Shown: positions 48,801-53,039, numbered from the stretch's first letter. The stretch is 60,000 nucleotides of DNA from Antedon mediterranea (GCF_964355755.1 NC_092672.1:2606001-2666000), one strand, 5' to 3'. A program made the numbers and translations. The notes: generated by a model from the letters alone, not told the origin.

Positions 48801-50759
48801 TGTTGTGTAAATGAAACATGCCAATGCCAACACACTGTTGAGTACTTGTTGTATGTAACATATATATTATGTTATATAAAGTTTGCGGTAAACAACGTAT
48901 ATTATATATTCTGAAAAAACTGTTGAGTTTCTCGACGTTTCGATCAATTGAGAAATCTTCTCACTCCTGAGGATGATCAAAGCATATTGATCGAAACGTC
49001 GAGAAACTCAATAGTTCGTTTCAGAACTAAGATATGTGGTGTACCGCAAACTTTATAACAACATTTGATTTCGCTATGCAAACCTTAAAAAAATATACAT
49101 CTATTCTGGGAATGTCAGTGGGTGTAAATTGCAGTACAATTCACTTGTTTCCATTCTAACAAATTGATGTGGTACAAAGAATGCATAAATCCTGGAAAAT
49201 CTGCACTGACAAAATAAATAAACTGAGAAAAAATAACAATTTTGTGTATTTTATTTCTAGAAAAGTGTGCGACTTTCAGTTCAGAGTCATCCCTTGAAGA
49301 ACTTGTGGAACATGCTTGCTCCTCCGATTATGGTAATGCAACCCACCTCTTAATCACTGAACCATGACAAGTTTGAACTAGAACACTGAGTGTGACTTTA
49401 TGGGTGTAACTTAACCCAATTTACCAAGTACACTCTTAACAGGAATGAAATTCTATTAAAATAGTATCTTAATCCTACGAACAATTTGAACATTAACATC
49501 TTGCCAATCGCTTGGTATAGGTTGCACATTTCTTACTGTTTCTTTTTTTTATTCATAGTTTATGAAATTACAGTCAAAAGAGTTGAACAGCATGAACATT
49601 GGTACAAATATACTGGAAAAATCACTCCTTTAACTCCTAACCGTAAGTAACATATTCTGAAAAGTCATTTATGGTAGTTTTGAGCTCTATACAATTATAA
49701 AATAAGGGTTGGTATATTGTTGACAAATATACTCATGTGGGAAAACCCTGTAGGCAGTGGTGTAACGGCTATGAGCACTCACTGGCTAAACACAGAGGTC
49801 CCGGAGCTTATGGGCCCAAAGGAGAAAGAGGCATTAAAATAAATCATGAGGCCTCCAGCATTGAGGGCCACTTAGCGTCTCTAAACCAACCTCAGGCCTC
49901 TGTAGTATGCCACTCCCTGTAGACAATACACTATAGATGATATATCGATATATCAATGCTTGTTTATGTCACCCCAGAAATGTCTTGAGGGCTTTAAAAA
50001 CTGTGCATTATATATTATAGTAACATTTCTTTTCTCCATCTTTATAGATGCTGATATCATTAAGAAGGAAGCATCAAGCACGAAACGAACGTTTTGGTTG
50101 AGCAAAGGCTGCAAACATTTAATGAAAAAGAATCGAAAATACTTGGTAATGGGACCTAACAGTATTGTACATAGCAGCAGAGGAGGGAAAACAGAGTAAG
50201 TAATAATATAATTATACTTATTATACTTAAACTTCTTTAGCTTTGAGATTCTCCCAAGCACCTTGTGCATAACATTTAGAGATACGCTGAGAGATTCCTC
50301 ACAAGTCACAATAGAAAATCGTATTAAAATATACATTCTGCATGTCAAGAGAACCATGTGCTCATGGTGTTTGATTCTCTATATCAAAATCTACATACAA
50401 AGGGAAAATAAAGAGCGCTCTGTATTAAATAATAATCACCTTCATTTTTTTTTTTTTGTAACTGGTGGTCACGACTTAAAGTTGTCCGCAACTTATTTTG
50501 ACTTCCATCCGCACATTTTTGTGTTTTTCTTGTTGTAATTTTCTTTTTGCAATTTGTAATTTTTATCTTTTATTTTAAAATGTGTGGTGAAACCAATAAC
50601 ACAAACAAACAAAAACTATTGATATGATTTCTGTTTCTGTCTTTTTCTAGATACCTGCTGGACGGAAATGCACATATTGAATTAATCGCAAAAAGAGAAG
50701 CACTCAAAGGGTCGAATTTCGCACGTCACATATCAGAATCGTGCCAAAAACATGTTTAA
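3650..50759 (+). CDS. C3: Complement C3-like gene (35 visible exons, 5' exon missing)
   Basis: Spliced coding sequence in 35 exons with conserved phases, 1640 residues plus TAA. The family product is a secreted complement component. It is cut by a furin-type protease into beta and alpha chains, activated by a convertase that releases an anaphylatoxin, and then attached to targets through an internal thioester. Seen here: MG1 start at v1, FIQVDKPIYNP in MG2, tetra-Arg v652-655, ANA domain v661-709, EFPERWLF after it, thioester Cys v994 and Gln v997, CUB halves around the thioester domain, MG8, and a C345C (netrin-like) domain v1504-1640. A C345C plus an ANA domain separates C3/C4/C5 from alpha-2-macroglobulin and insect TEPs. 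The thioester excludes C5. One tetra-Arg site only, giving a two-chain form, favours C3 over C4. The signal-peptide exon lies upstream or was not recognised. Confidence 0.93.
5755..6245. repeat. Degenerate tandem repeat, gtccatgtgtgtgaacagag units
   Basis: About seven units of 60-75 bases with cagtccatgtgtgtgaacag, cagctactcatgg and ttaaatatacatttcag segments in varying order. Confidence 0.8.
7895..8095. repeat. Dispersed or inverted repeat with gaatagggat motifs
   Basis: Contains cccctattaaaaggacacc, gggtgtcccttgaataggga and actgaatagggatgtcccat, an imperfect internal duplication. It has no coding potential. Confidence 0.45.
11361..12640 (+). repeat. Ten-unit tandem array, about 129-bp unit with tRNA-like segment
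   Basis: Units start with attagtacacatctaagtac near 11364, 11494, 11624, 11753, 11881, 12011, 12143, 12273, 12402 and 12531. Each carries tatgtatttgatagtggcgc, tagattgaactagcttacca, cagggttcttggttcatgcc and a poly-T/A spacer. The segment from gtggcgctgta to ggttcatgccc looks like a decayed tRNA A-box/B-box pair. The last unit is diverged. Confidence 0.92.
13870..14140 (-). repeat. tRNA-derived SINE copy
   Basis: On the minus strand this holds an A-box-like GTGGCGCAGTGTGTTGG and a B-box GGGTTCGAATCC, followed by the region with atagcgcc. It shares gatacaagcaatgc with the copy at 57705-58000. Confidence 0.75.
16376..16465 (+). repeat. MITE-A copy 4, left arm missing
   Basis: Has the core (tcatatcactaccatatttg, given twice) and the right end gatagtgtagactgagct. 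Confidence 0.8.
16685..16745 (-). repeat. tRNA-like fragment (B box)
   Basis: The minus strand reads GAGCTGCCTGTCTTATCC and CATGGGTTCGAGACC. Probably a SINE head remnant. Confidence 0.4.
17416..17880. repeat. Tandem repeat, about 72-bp unit
   Basis: About seven units with attctatcagtctaaacagg, cccttattaataatcctaat and agtaacatattacattatat. The two units from 17483 are nearly identical and the outer units are diverged. Confidence 0.85.
18631..18772 (+). repeat. MITE-A copy 5, full length
   Basis: Close to the consensus, with both ends and the central cccatatatggacatgatg palindrome. Confidence 0.9.
19365..19527. repeat. MITE-B copy 1 (inverted repeat, GGTTCCCACTAG ends)
   Basis: Inverted ends aagcttggttcccactag and ctagtgggaaccaagctt, with internal cgcaacgcaag stretches. 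Other copies lie at 39274-39429 and 46954-47136. Confidence 0.85.
19658..19917 (+). CDS. C3: C3-like visible exon 2 (MG1 end and MG2 start), v58-144
   Basis: Acceptor tctttcttcag, donor GTAAGT, phase 1 in and phase 0 out. Contains FVFIQVDKPIYNPQQNVSMH, the strongly conserved MG2 start of C3 and alpha-2-macroglobulin proteins. This makes it the direct continuation of exon 1 despite the 15.8-kb intron. Confidence 0.95.
19960..20130. repeat. TACTGCAGTAA-type dispersed element
   Basis: Starts tactgcagttactgcagtaa and ends acataaacaggttaatatat. It shares both parts with 27805-27985 and 36295-36460. Confidence 0.6.
20964..21113 (+). CDS. C3: C3-like visible exon 3 (MG2), v145-194
   Basis: Acceptor tttgtttttag, donor GTAAGT, phase 0 on both sides, 50 codons. 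IIN-P-KG and FGKWSVIVYYG fit the end of MG2, where C3 has an 'IENPEG ... GQWKIRAYYE' type pattern. Confidence 0.93.
21220..21320. repeat. 15-bp tandem repeat (atcaatcaatccaaa)
   Basis: About seven units of atcaatcaatccaaa. It is followed by the tatagcgcc motif found in dispersed repeats elsewhere in the window. Confidence 0.88.
21775..22285. repeat. Degenerate tandem repeat, gtctagatgtccttatgtct type
   Basis: Higher-order units of roughly 90-170 bases built from gcccatatttgtctatg and tttgtctagatgtcctt. Open in one plus-strand frame only because it lacks stops. Confidence 0.85.
22468..22764 (+). repeat. MITE-C copy 1
   Basis: Family with ends TTAAAGATGTATTGTCCCCC and its complement, about 250-330 bp. 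This copy runs from ttaaagatgtattttcc to gggggacaataatatcttta. Confidence 0.8.
23396..23578. repeat. 30-bp minisatellite (gggatgaaaagagttaaaat)
   Basis: Six units of 30 bases. Because 30 is a multiple of three, both strands show repeat-peptide ORFs that are probably spurious. Confidence 0.9.
24858..24900 (+). CDS. C3: C3-like visible exon 4 (MG2/MG3 junction), v195-209
   Basis: A 43-base exon between acceptor tcttttacag and donor GTAAGT. Encodes YRFKTKAHFTVKEHG, matching the 'F-x-V-KEYV' hinge into MG3. Too short for ORF-based calling. Supported by phase and homology. Confidence 0.88.
25137..25320 (-). repeat. MITE-A copy 6, with foreign middle
   Basis: Both ends are recognisable (ctctgtttacactctcaaac and tttgatagtgtagacagagc). 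The centre is replaced by or carries about 80 bases of unrelated sequence. Confidence 0.75.
25380..25621 (+). repeat. MITE-C copy 2
   Basis: From ttaaagatgtattgtcaac to cagggggacaacgtaaat, with the shared internal ataaaatgacaaaataaat. Confidence 0.8.
26099..26432 (+). repeat. MITE-C copy 3
   Basis: From tgaagatgtattgtccccc to tttcagggggaaaataca. It contains the longest internal region of the family in this window. Confidence 0.8.
26575..26659 (+). CDS. C3: C3-like visible exon 5 (MG3), v209-237
   Basis: Acceptor ccttttttctag, donor GTAAGT. Phase 1 in, phase 2 out. Encodes LPKFNVKISADEYILSSTDK, the 'VLPSF-x-V' start of MG3. Confidence 0.92.
27356..27461 (+). CDS. C3: C3-like visible exon 6 (MG3), v237-272
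   Basis: Acceptor tattttaaaag, donor GTATGT. Phase 2 in, phase 0 out. KYPYGKSVNGRLSLRVGI matches the A-R-Y-x-YG-K-x-V-x-G motif of MG3. Confidence 0.93.
27805..27985. repeat. TACTGCAGTAA-type dispersed element
   Basis: Has tactgcagttactgcagtaa at the left, gcataaacaggtttaagagt inside and taattactgcagtaattgc at the right, so the ends are inverted repeats. Confidence 0.7.
28820..29038 (+). CDS. C3: C3-like visible exon 7 (MG3 end, MG4 start), v273-345
   Basis: Acceptor ttttttctctag, donor GTAGAA (weaker than its neighbours), phase 0 on both sides, 73 codons. Ends in RFFKRGLPFEVK, the 'FKPG-x-P-F' start of MG4 in this family. Confidence 0.93.
29351..29500 (+). repeat. MITE-A copy 7
   Basis: Full core and left end. 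The right end stops at gtttgatagtg, so the terminal agacagagct is lost. Confidence 0.85.
29897..30097 (+). CDS. C3: C3-like visible exon 8 (MG4), v346-412
   Basis: Acceptor tttcatccttcag, donor GTAAGT, 67 codons in phase 0. Encodes ADVLLPSGQPVDEGIRVRAK and a CTC pair. Position and phase fit MG4. Confidence 0.9.
30603..30690 (-). repeat. tRNA-derived SINE fragment
   Basis: Contains tacccatttgtacacctggg and attcgaacccatgatttcac, the same head region as the copy at 57705-58000, shortened. Confidence 0.65.
30733..30867 (+). CDS. C3: C3-like visible exon 9 (MG4/MG5), v413-457
   Basis: Acceptor atataatttcag, donor GTAAGT, 45 codons, phase 0. Includes NYMLIRILHEDFDKLR, equivalent to the 'N-Y-L-H-L-S-V' strand that leads into MG5. 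Confidence 0.88.
31418..31495 (+). CDS. C3: C3-like visible exon 10 (MG5), v458-483
   Basis: Acceptor ttgttgattag, donor GTAAGT, 26 codons, phase 0. Encodes VAVGTELQAQVILS and RIIHYM, matching the MG5 pattern in which a 'Y-Y-x-Y' strand ends the exon. Confidence 0.87.
31521..31925. repeat. Minisatellite of gggccaccacagaagactat units
   Basis: About 18 imperfect units of 19-23 bases starting shortly after the donor of visible exon 10. Confidence 0.88.
33140..33331 (+). CDS. C3: C3-like visible exon 11 (MG5/MG6), v484-547
   Basis: Acceptor attatcatttcag, donor GTACGT, 64 codons, phase 0. Contains VTNDLVPFVRIVAFYI and DVVADSIILEV, close to the C3 pattern 'T-DF-P-S-R-VAYY ... E-VADS-W-DV'. Confidence 0.95.
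33668..33831. repeat. MITE-F, inverted-repeat element
   Basis: Ends taaagcctgttttcctgtcg and cgacaggaaaccaggcttta, with internal cgttaac palindromes. It lies 46 bases before visible exon 12. Confidence 0.78.
33877..34032 (+). CDS. C3: C3-like visible exon 12 (MG6 beta), v548-599
   Basis: Acceptor ttttgatattag, donor GTAAGT, 52 codons, phase 0. RVGLMAVDKSVYNLEN matches the family hallmark 'V-x-VDK-x-VY-LN' in the beta-chain half of MG6. Confidence 0.95.
34530..34659 (+). CDS. C3: C3-like visible exon 13 (LNK region), v600-643
   Basis: Acceptor attaaattttag, donor GTAAAG. Phase 0 in, phase 1 out. DLGCGPGGGSSTEDVFERAG fits the 'GCTPGSG-x-x ... VF-DAG' linker just before the processing site of C3. 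Confidence 0.93.
34704..34926 (+). repeat. MITE-A copy 8 with nested insertion
   Basis: Both MITE-A ends flank an internal insertion near 34816-34863, which carries a tcagtcaatcaatcg stretch and atatagcgtc of another dispersed repeat. The insertion must be the younger event. Confidence 0.8.
35005..35058 (+). CDS. C3: C3-like visible exon 14 (alpha/beta processing site RRRR), v643-661
   Basis: A 54-base exon. Acceptor aatatttttacag, donor GTAAGT, phase 1 on both sides. Encodes CPIAASRRRRSIYDD. The tetra-Arg at v652-655 is a furin-type site that would end a beta chain of about 655 residues, the usual C3 size. The alpha chain would start at Ser v656. Confidence 0.95.
35215..35485 (+). CDS. C3: C3-like visible exon 15 (anaphylatoxin domain), v661-751
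   Basis: Acceptor aatactacag, donor GTGAGT. Phase 1 in, phase 2 out. Holds an ANA-like domain with Cys at v670, 682, 708 and 709 (FYNCC), then LVKSTRQS at v717-724 and FESRTEFPERWLFEE, which matches the alpha-prime N-terminus after C3a release. C3a normally has six Cys; the first of the CC pair is Met v669 and no Cys is found between v682 and v708. The spacing from v682 to the NCC motif is six residues longer than in human C3a. Confidence 0.94.
35496..35652 (-). repeat. MITE-A copy 9, next to a splice donor
   Basis: Reverse-oriented element whose first base lies about 10 bases after the last base of the anaphylatoxin exon. Confidence 0.88.
36295..36462. repeat. TACTGCAGTAA-type dispersed element
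   Basis: Left tactgcagtaactata, internal gtataaacaggttaataaag, right ttactgcaataaatgcagta. Same family as 27805-27985. Confidence 0.7.
36603..36831 (+). CDS. C3: C3-like visible exon 16 (MG6 alpha, MG7 start), v751-827
   Basis: Acceptor tttttatcaacag, donor GTAAGT. Phase 2 in, phase 0 out. Encodes SITTW, DVALCVADPLEVKVFKPFF, DLPYSV and VLYNY, all hallmark positions of MG6/MG7 in C3 ('T-W-x-x-x-x-x-S ... G-C-VADP ... LPYSV-R-E ... LYNY'). Confidence 0.96.
37070..37162 (-). repeat. tRNA-like head of a second SINE type
   Basis: The minus strand reads TGTGGCCGAACGGTTAAGAT (A-box region of a Leu/Ser-like tRNA) and AGGGTTCGAATCTCACTC (B box). No closed anticodon stem of a functional tRNA is evident. 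Confidence 0.55.
37436..37657 (+). CDS. C3: C3-like visible exon 17 (MG7), v828-901
   Basis: Acceptor gcttgtttag, donor GTAAGT, 74 codons, phase 0. Ends in RDSVVRNLKVI, the strand that opens the CUB domain. Its context FIIVPMLSGSFDITVGAIA matches the 'YVIVPL-x-G-x-x-x-x-V-x-A' pattern. Confidence 0.95.
37868..38105. repeat. Palindromic CGTACGAC-rich repeat
   Basis: Contains aactacgacagc and its complement gctgtcgtagtt at 37877-37940, plus further gtacgac motifs to 38060. The base composition (CpG-rich) differs from the AT-rich surroundings. It ends about 45 bases before visible exon 18. Confidence 0.6.
38150..38258 (+). CDS. C3: C3-like visible exon 18 (CUB first half), v902-938
   Basis: Acceptor tttttatcacag, donor GTAAGA. 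Phase 0 in, phase 1 out. Begins PDG at the conserved 'V-PEG' turn and contains LSLILDPSN, as at the MG7-CUB border of C3. Confidence 0.9.
38570..38662. repeat. MITE-D fragment
   Basis: Shares atatttagttctgg, gaactgttgagtttcttgac and atcaatatact with MITE-D. Confidence 0.6.
38959..39054 (+). CDS. C3: C3-like visible exon 19 (CUB to thioester domain), v938-970
   Basis: Acceptor ttttttaaatag, donor GTATGT, phase 1 on both sides. SLPSDVVKGSDTLILKLTG matches the strand that leads into the thioester domain in C3 and alpha-2-macroglobulin. Confidence 0.9.
39081..39204 (-). repeat. MITE-A copy 10
   Basis: Short copy with both ends (ctaaagctctgtctac ... tgtatagacaaagctttag), followed by a MITE-B copy and then another MITE-A fragment. 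Confidence 0.82.
39274..39429. repeat. MITE-B copy 2, diverged
   Basis: Shares tgaccaatcacaagcaatgg, the cattgcgtc stretch and tagttggacccaacctta with the other MITE-B copies. Confidence 0.7.
39431..39495 (+). repeat. MITE-A copy 11, left half
   Basis: Left end (taaagctctgtctacactat) through the cccatatatggac core, then lost. It lies about 100 bases before the thioester exon. Confidence 0.8.
39599..39787 (+). CDS. C3: C3-like visible exon 20 (thioester site CGEQ), v970-1033
   Basis: Acceptor ttttacctgaag, donor GTATGT, phase 1 on both sides. Encodes LELPTACGEQTLIQFAPHI. Cys v994 and Gln v997 would form the internal thioester. The usual Gly before Cys is Ala, and the usual Asn after Gln is Thr. 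An upstream in-frame acceptor (tttgtcag, exon start 39551) would add 16 residues. The chosen start fits the family alignment without an insertion. Confidence 0.95.
40191..40269 (+). CDS. C3: C3-like visible exon 21 (thioester domain), v1033-1059
   Basis: Acceptor tttttttgcag, donor GTAACT. Phase 1 in, phase 2 out. Contains MAFFQDDGSYKEWKNSDHSS and ends in the STW of the conserved S-T-W-L-T-A motif. Confidence 0.94.
40793..40943 (+). CDS. C3: C3-like visible exon 22 (thioester domain, acceptor-His region), v1059-1109
   Basis: Acceptor tgtattttcag, donor GTTAGT. Phase 2 in, phase 0 out. Encodes WLTAFATLTM, FIDSQVISKSIHWL and GHFNETYLGRDTV. In C3 the catalytic His lies eight residues after the Phe of this last motif. 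Here that residue is Asp v1107, and no His occurs between Phe v1099 and the exon end. The intron that follows starts with an 11-bp minisatellite. Confidence 0.95.
40974..41355. repeat. 11-bp minisatellite (cagtatacata)n beside thioester-domain exon
   Basis: About 34 nearly identical units of cagtatacata, with three variant short units (cataagtata). It begins about 30 bases after the donor of visible exon 22. With an 11-base period and no stops on the minus strand, it leaves all three minus frames open. Confidence 0.95.
41460..41531 (+). CDS. C3: C3-like visible exon 23 (thioester domain), v1110-1133
   Basis: Acceptor tcaaatgtttag, donor GTAAGT, 24 codons, phase 0. DGLKGKAALTAHVLTTLVKC aligns with the 'GGL-x-x-x-x-x-x-ALTAFVL-x-x-L' helix of C3. 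The exon border falls at the same place as in vertebrate genes. Confidence 0.93.
41915..42083 (-). repeat. MITE-A copy 12
   Basis: Reverse copy with a degraded left end and an intact right end (gatagtgtggacagagcttt). It lies 37 bases before visible exon 24. Confidence 0.85.
42121..42301 (+). CDS. C3: C3-like visible exon 24 (thioester domain), v1134-1194
   Basis: Acceptor tttctttacag, donor GTTAGT. Phase 0 in, phase 1 out. IKKATEYLEVVI and YALAITTYALSLA match the alpha/alpha-toroid helices 'AG-YL ... Y-x-AI-YAL'. Confidence 0.93.
42800..43020 (+). CDS. C3: C3-like visible exon 25 (thioester domain end), v1194-1267
   Basis: Acceptor taaattaaacag, donor GTAATT. Phase 1 in, phase 0 out. VKTTGYALLAQIKLGNMD and the terminal GFQSTT correspond to 'VE-T-YALLA-L-x-L ... 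YGSTQ' near the end of the toroid. Confidence 0.93.
43196..43494. repeat. MITE-E, inverted-repeat element
   Basis: Ends aaggcccatttatactagaa and ccagagtataaatgggcctt. A single copy was seen here, directly adjoining MITE-C copy 4. Confidence 0.75.
43492..43804 (-). repeat. MITE-C copy 4, abutting another element
   Basis: Reverse copy between ttaaagatgtattgtcccc and gggacaatacatctttaa. Its left end touches the right end of MITE-E (43196-43494). Confidence 0.82.
44661..44813 (+). repeat. MITE-A copy 13
   Basis: Full-length diverged copy: ttgtctttactatcaaactt to gatagtgtggacagagcttt. Confidence 0.85.
45360..45521 (+). CDS. C3: C3-like visible exon 26 (end of thioester domain, CUB second half), v1268-1321
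   Basis: Acceptor ttgtgtttcag, donor GTATAA (weak), 54 codons, phase 0. DVQVGMQALAEYAKKT matches 'ATF-V-QALA-Y'. The exon 3' end is tandemly repeated in the following intron. Confidence 0.93.
45493..45645 (+). repeat. Tandem triplication of an exon end and its donor (period about 62)
   Basis: The last 29 bases of visible exon 26 plus about 34 intron bases (gcattggttcagcaacag ... actatacagctaaaat) recur at 45556, and partly at 45618. Confidence 0.9.
45864..45929 (+). CDS. C3: C3-like visible exon 27 (CUB), v1322-1343
   Basis: A 22-codon exon. Acceptor tttgtaattgcag, donor GTATGT, phase 0. VIETNGTGTAQLQ matches the 'V-A-G-G-G-T-L' strand of CUB that ends just before MG8. Confidence 0.88.
46757..46893 (+). 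CDS. C3: C3-like visible exon 28 (MG8 start), v1344-1389
   Basis: Acceptor gttttttttctag, donor GTGAGT. Phase 0 in, phase 2 out. Encodes MSLAYNTKAK, a Cys at v1359 and RYEVRAC, which matches 'M-Y-AK ... C-x-FD-x-V ... L-E-I-C-R'. Confidence 0.92.
46954..47136. repeat. MITE-B copy 3
   Basis: Both ends are intact (aagcttggttcccactagaa ... ctagtgggaaccacgctta) in the intron after visible exon 28. Confidence 0.85.
47624..47771 (+). CDS. C3: C3-like visible exon 29 (MG8), v1389-1438
   Basis: Acceptor attttgtgtag, donor GTAAGT. Phase 2 in, phase 0 out. MGVLEVQLFSGFSFIKD and SVLFYLEP match the MG8 'M-ILDI-M-TGF-PD ... IYL-K' pattern. The last three exon bases and the donor are repeated three times in a row (period 23). 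Confidence 0.94.
47769..47840 (+). repeat. Splice donor repeated three times (period 23)
   Basis: ccagtaagtaccccctcatc occurs at 47769, 47792 and 47815 (the third with cccttatcc). The first is the donor of visible exon 29. Confidence 0.93.
47845..47915. repeat. MITE-B fragment
   Basis: Contains gatttgaccaatcatgagtg and tggttcccacaatgcaacgc, a rearranged MITE-B piece. Confidence 0.5.
48245..48350 (+). CDS. C3: C3-like visible exon 30 (MG8), v1439-1474
   Basis: Acceptor gtttttttgtag, donor GTAAGT. Phase 0 in, phase 1 out. CVTFEIEQLFTV and PVTVSMYDYSEP correspond to 'CL-FK-HQ-F-V ... P-A-V-V-YYN-EE'. Confidence 0.94.
48460..48682 (-). repeat. MITE-C copy 5, partial
   Basis: Reverse fragment with acaaaatggcatattcaaag and tgtgggacaattattataaa, ending 20 bases before visible exon 31. 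Confidence 0.65.
48703..48792 (+). CDS. C3: C3-like visible exon 31 (anchor, Cys-rich), v1474-1504
   Basis: Acceptor aaaatcctag, donor GTAAGT, phase 1 on both sides. Cys at v1477, 1494, 1499 and 1501 in NKCTEFYQPP and LCVNETCQCSD match the C3 pattern 'C-T-FY-P ... LC-x-x-x-x-C-x-C'. Its 3' end is duplicated in the intron. Confidence 0.94.
48762..48832 (+). repeat. Duplicated exon end of visible exon 31
   Basis: tgtgtaaatgaaacatgcca, coding at the end of exon 31, recurs about 42 bases later inside the intron, just after the donor. Confidence 0.88.
48873..49058. repeat. MITE-D copy 1 (AAAGTTTGCGGTA ends)
   Basis: Ends atataaagtttgcggtaaac and gtaccgcaaactttataac. An internal palindrome tcgacgtttcgatcaat / attgatcgaaacgtcga has a long hairpin potential. 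Confidence 0.8.
49261..49332 (+). CDS. C3: C3-like visible exon 32 (C345C start), v1504-1528
   Basis: Acceptor ttttatttctag, donor GTAATG, phase 1 on both sides, 72 bases. Cys v1506 and v1523 in KCATF and LVEHACSSDY match the start of the C345C/NTR domain. Confidence 0.92.
49559..49642 (+). CDS. C3: C3-like visible exon 33 (C345C), v1528-1556
   Basis: Acceptor ttattcatag, donor GTAAGT, phase 1 on both sides. VYEITVKRVEQHEHWYKYTG matches the first beta strands of the netrin-like fold ('VDYVYK-x-x-L-x-V'). Confidence 0.92.
49753..49925. repeat. Dispersed repeat starting gtggtgtaacggctatgagc
   Basis: Shares gtaacggctatgag, ctcactggc and cccggagc/cctcggagc with 55862-56045. Intronic in the C3-like gene. 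Confidence 0.65.
50048..50195 (+). CDS. C3: C3-like visible exon 34 (C345C), v1556-1605
   Basis: Acceptor tctttatag, donor GTAAGT. Phase 1 in, phase 2 out. TFWLSKGC and KYLVMGPNS match 'R-F-S-x-x-KC ... HYLMWG' of C3. Confidence 0.94.
50651..50759 (+). CDS. C3: C3-like visible exon 35, C-terminus and stop, v1605-1640
   Basis: Acceptor ctttttctag, phase 2 in. Encodes EYLLDGNAHIEL, then SESCQKHV and TAA at 50757-50759. The last Cys (v1636) is followed by four residues, against two in human C3. Confidence 0.94.
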
Positions 50760-50794
50760 TATATATTTGTCTGGTGCATTTGAAACAACATTTA

Positions 50795-51036
50795 GACCTT
50801 GAACAGGGCTGGATATAGCACTAGCTCGGAAAACAATTTTCCAAATTGCGCTTCATATTGGGCTCCTGGTTTAATAATAACAGTATAACACCATTTCCTG
50901 CCTACCGACTCTCAAAATCTAATATATAAACCTACTTCTGAAATGTTATAATTAGTTGAGGCTAGTAAAATGGTATGGGCTAGTAAAATGGTGTGTGGGC
51001 AAGTACATGACAAGCATCAAATCCAGCCCTGTTGAA
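50795..51036. repeat. Inverted-repeat element just after the C3-like stop
   Basis: Ends ttgaacagggctggatatag and aaatccagccctgttgaaaa, a palindromic insertion 36 bases past the TAA, probably within the 3' UTR. Confidence 0.65.
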
Positions 51037-52025
51037 AAATGGTTTACATTTTACTGCTTTTTTATTAGATTTTATAAATGGCCGTCCTAAAAAGTAAAGC
51101 GGTATTTCTGAAATTGTGGCCAGCTCTACCAAGAAGGTGACTTGTTCAATGTGATTGAATTCCTTCTCAAATTTTACCAGTGTGTTTTTGATAGCTGTCT
51201 AAATTACTGTAATACAACATTGCTGATTTGTGTGGGGGTAAGGGAAGGGTTTCCTTTTTATGTGGAAGTATTTGCTATATTTTGTATAACATGTAATATA
51301 TATATTTCCACAAAATATAATTACAAAACGTGATATGTTTATGTATATTTTAAAAATCAACAGCTCATTTTGTACACTATAAGTTATCAAAATAATTGTT
51401 ATATTATCATCGAACAATATCTGCTGAAATTTATTTTAAAAAGATGATTTAAGACATTTTTTTTTACATTGGTATAAATGCTATAACATATTATTATTAC
51501 ATATATTTTTAAATAGCAATATAATTTCTAAAATGCAAATGTTGTTTGTTTATTATATTTAACAATCGGTAGAGCTGGCTCCAAACTTTACTAATTTAAA
51601 AAATGTGATATTTATGTCGCGCATTTATTTATAAATTTATTGTGTGCAAATATTTAACTTTCTGCATGAAACTATTATATAAAGTTTTTTCTTCTGTTAT
51701 ATAAAGTTTTTTCTGTTATATATATAGTATTTATCTTTTATTTTTCTTGCTTGGGAGGATAAGAAATGTTTTTTGCTGATGGCATTCGGGTACAGTAATG
51801 GTTAAAAAAAAAGTGGTTGAGGTAGTACATATTATATGGGGGTGTGTAAAATTATGCACAAATCTGGCAAGCTTTATAATGTACTCAATCAACAAAGTAT
51901 ATAAAATATATATATATACATACACCATGACAGGGGTTGGTCCAGCATTGTGTTTAATAGGGGGTGAATATAAGAAGGAACCCTCTAAATCCACACATGC
52001 GATCCCTATCTTTTCAACTTTATTC

Positions 52026-52031
52026 AATAAA
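52026..52031 (+). terminator. Candidate polyadenylation signal, C3-like gene
   Basis: First AATAAA found after the C3-like stop codon, about 1.27 kb downstream. The evidence is the hexamer alone. Confidence 0.3.
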
Positions 52032-53039
52032 TAATATACTTAGAATAATAATACTATTATACATCAATTTATAACTAATATGCACTATTGAGCTTAATCA
52101 ATAACGTACTACATCCAGTGCTCCATGCAACCAATACAGATGCCCTTTCATTGATGTACATACGAAAGGTACTAAGTGAATCGGTACACCACCTACTCAT
52201 CAAGAAAGATGTAGCATGTTTTTTTAAACGCACACCCGCAACAGTGTTCACTGGACCTATGGATTTGACCAACCACGTAGACCAGGGATAGGTTGACTAT
52301 AAGTGATTATGGGTTATTATACAGTACCCCTGCTTGACCATCGACGCTCTTCTTGGTTCCTGGTTTAATCTAAGCTTTGCTATAAGTATGTACATTAGAG
52401 CTGGTAAAACAAATATCGAAGATTAAATGCACAAGACCAACATGTTTATTGTTGACTACAGTTAATTGTTTCTATCCGCAAACTTGTACAGTGAAAAGAG
52501 AGATTATTTTCATCCAAAATATATCATAAAAGGGAATTATTAGTACAGTATTTTTAGTTAAAGTTTGTATTTGTAACTGTTTTTATTTACAATGTGTAAA
52601 AAAAGGACATGAGATTAATATAATTAAAAAAATAAAAAGACTATGATATTGTGTTTTTTTTTTTACATTTATTGTAAAAATTAGCCTGAAATTTTCATCA
52701 ACTATTCATTAAGTTCATCATTTAAAAAAGTAGAAAACAAAAAGATTTATTCGATGTTGTATGATACAGTATATACTTTTAATAACATTTTAATTATCTT
52801 TTCTCGCTGTTTTTGCGGGGGAGGGGGAGGCGAGGGTGGATTTTGGTCGATGACCGGTGAGGGCGTCAGCTTTCTACGGTTGTATCAACCATTTTGTTTA
52901 CAATGTGAAAAAAATAGTAAGCATACATTTTATTAATTTCTTGTCATGTTCAACATTGAAAGAAACATTACATTACAATTCCAGTTGAAGTATTGTGATT
53001 TCTCTTTAAGCTGAAAACAGTTAATTCATTTTAAGCCAA

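Noticed and set aside
52075-52291. Overlapping ORFs on both strands (67 and 65 residues)
   Set aside because: Short, with no motif and no splice context. Possibly an old repeat fragment.
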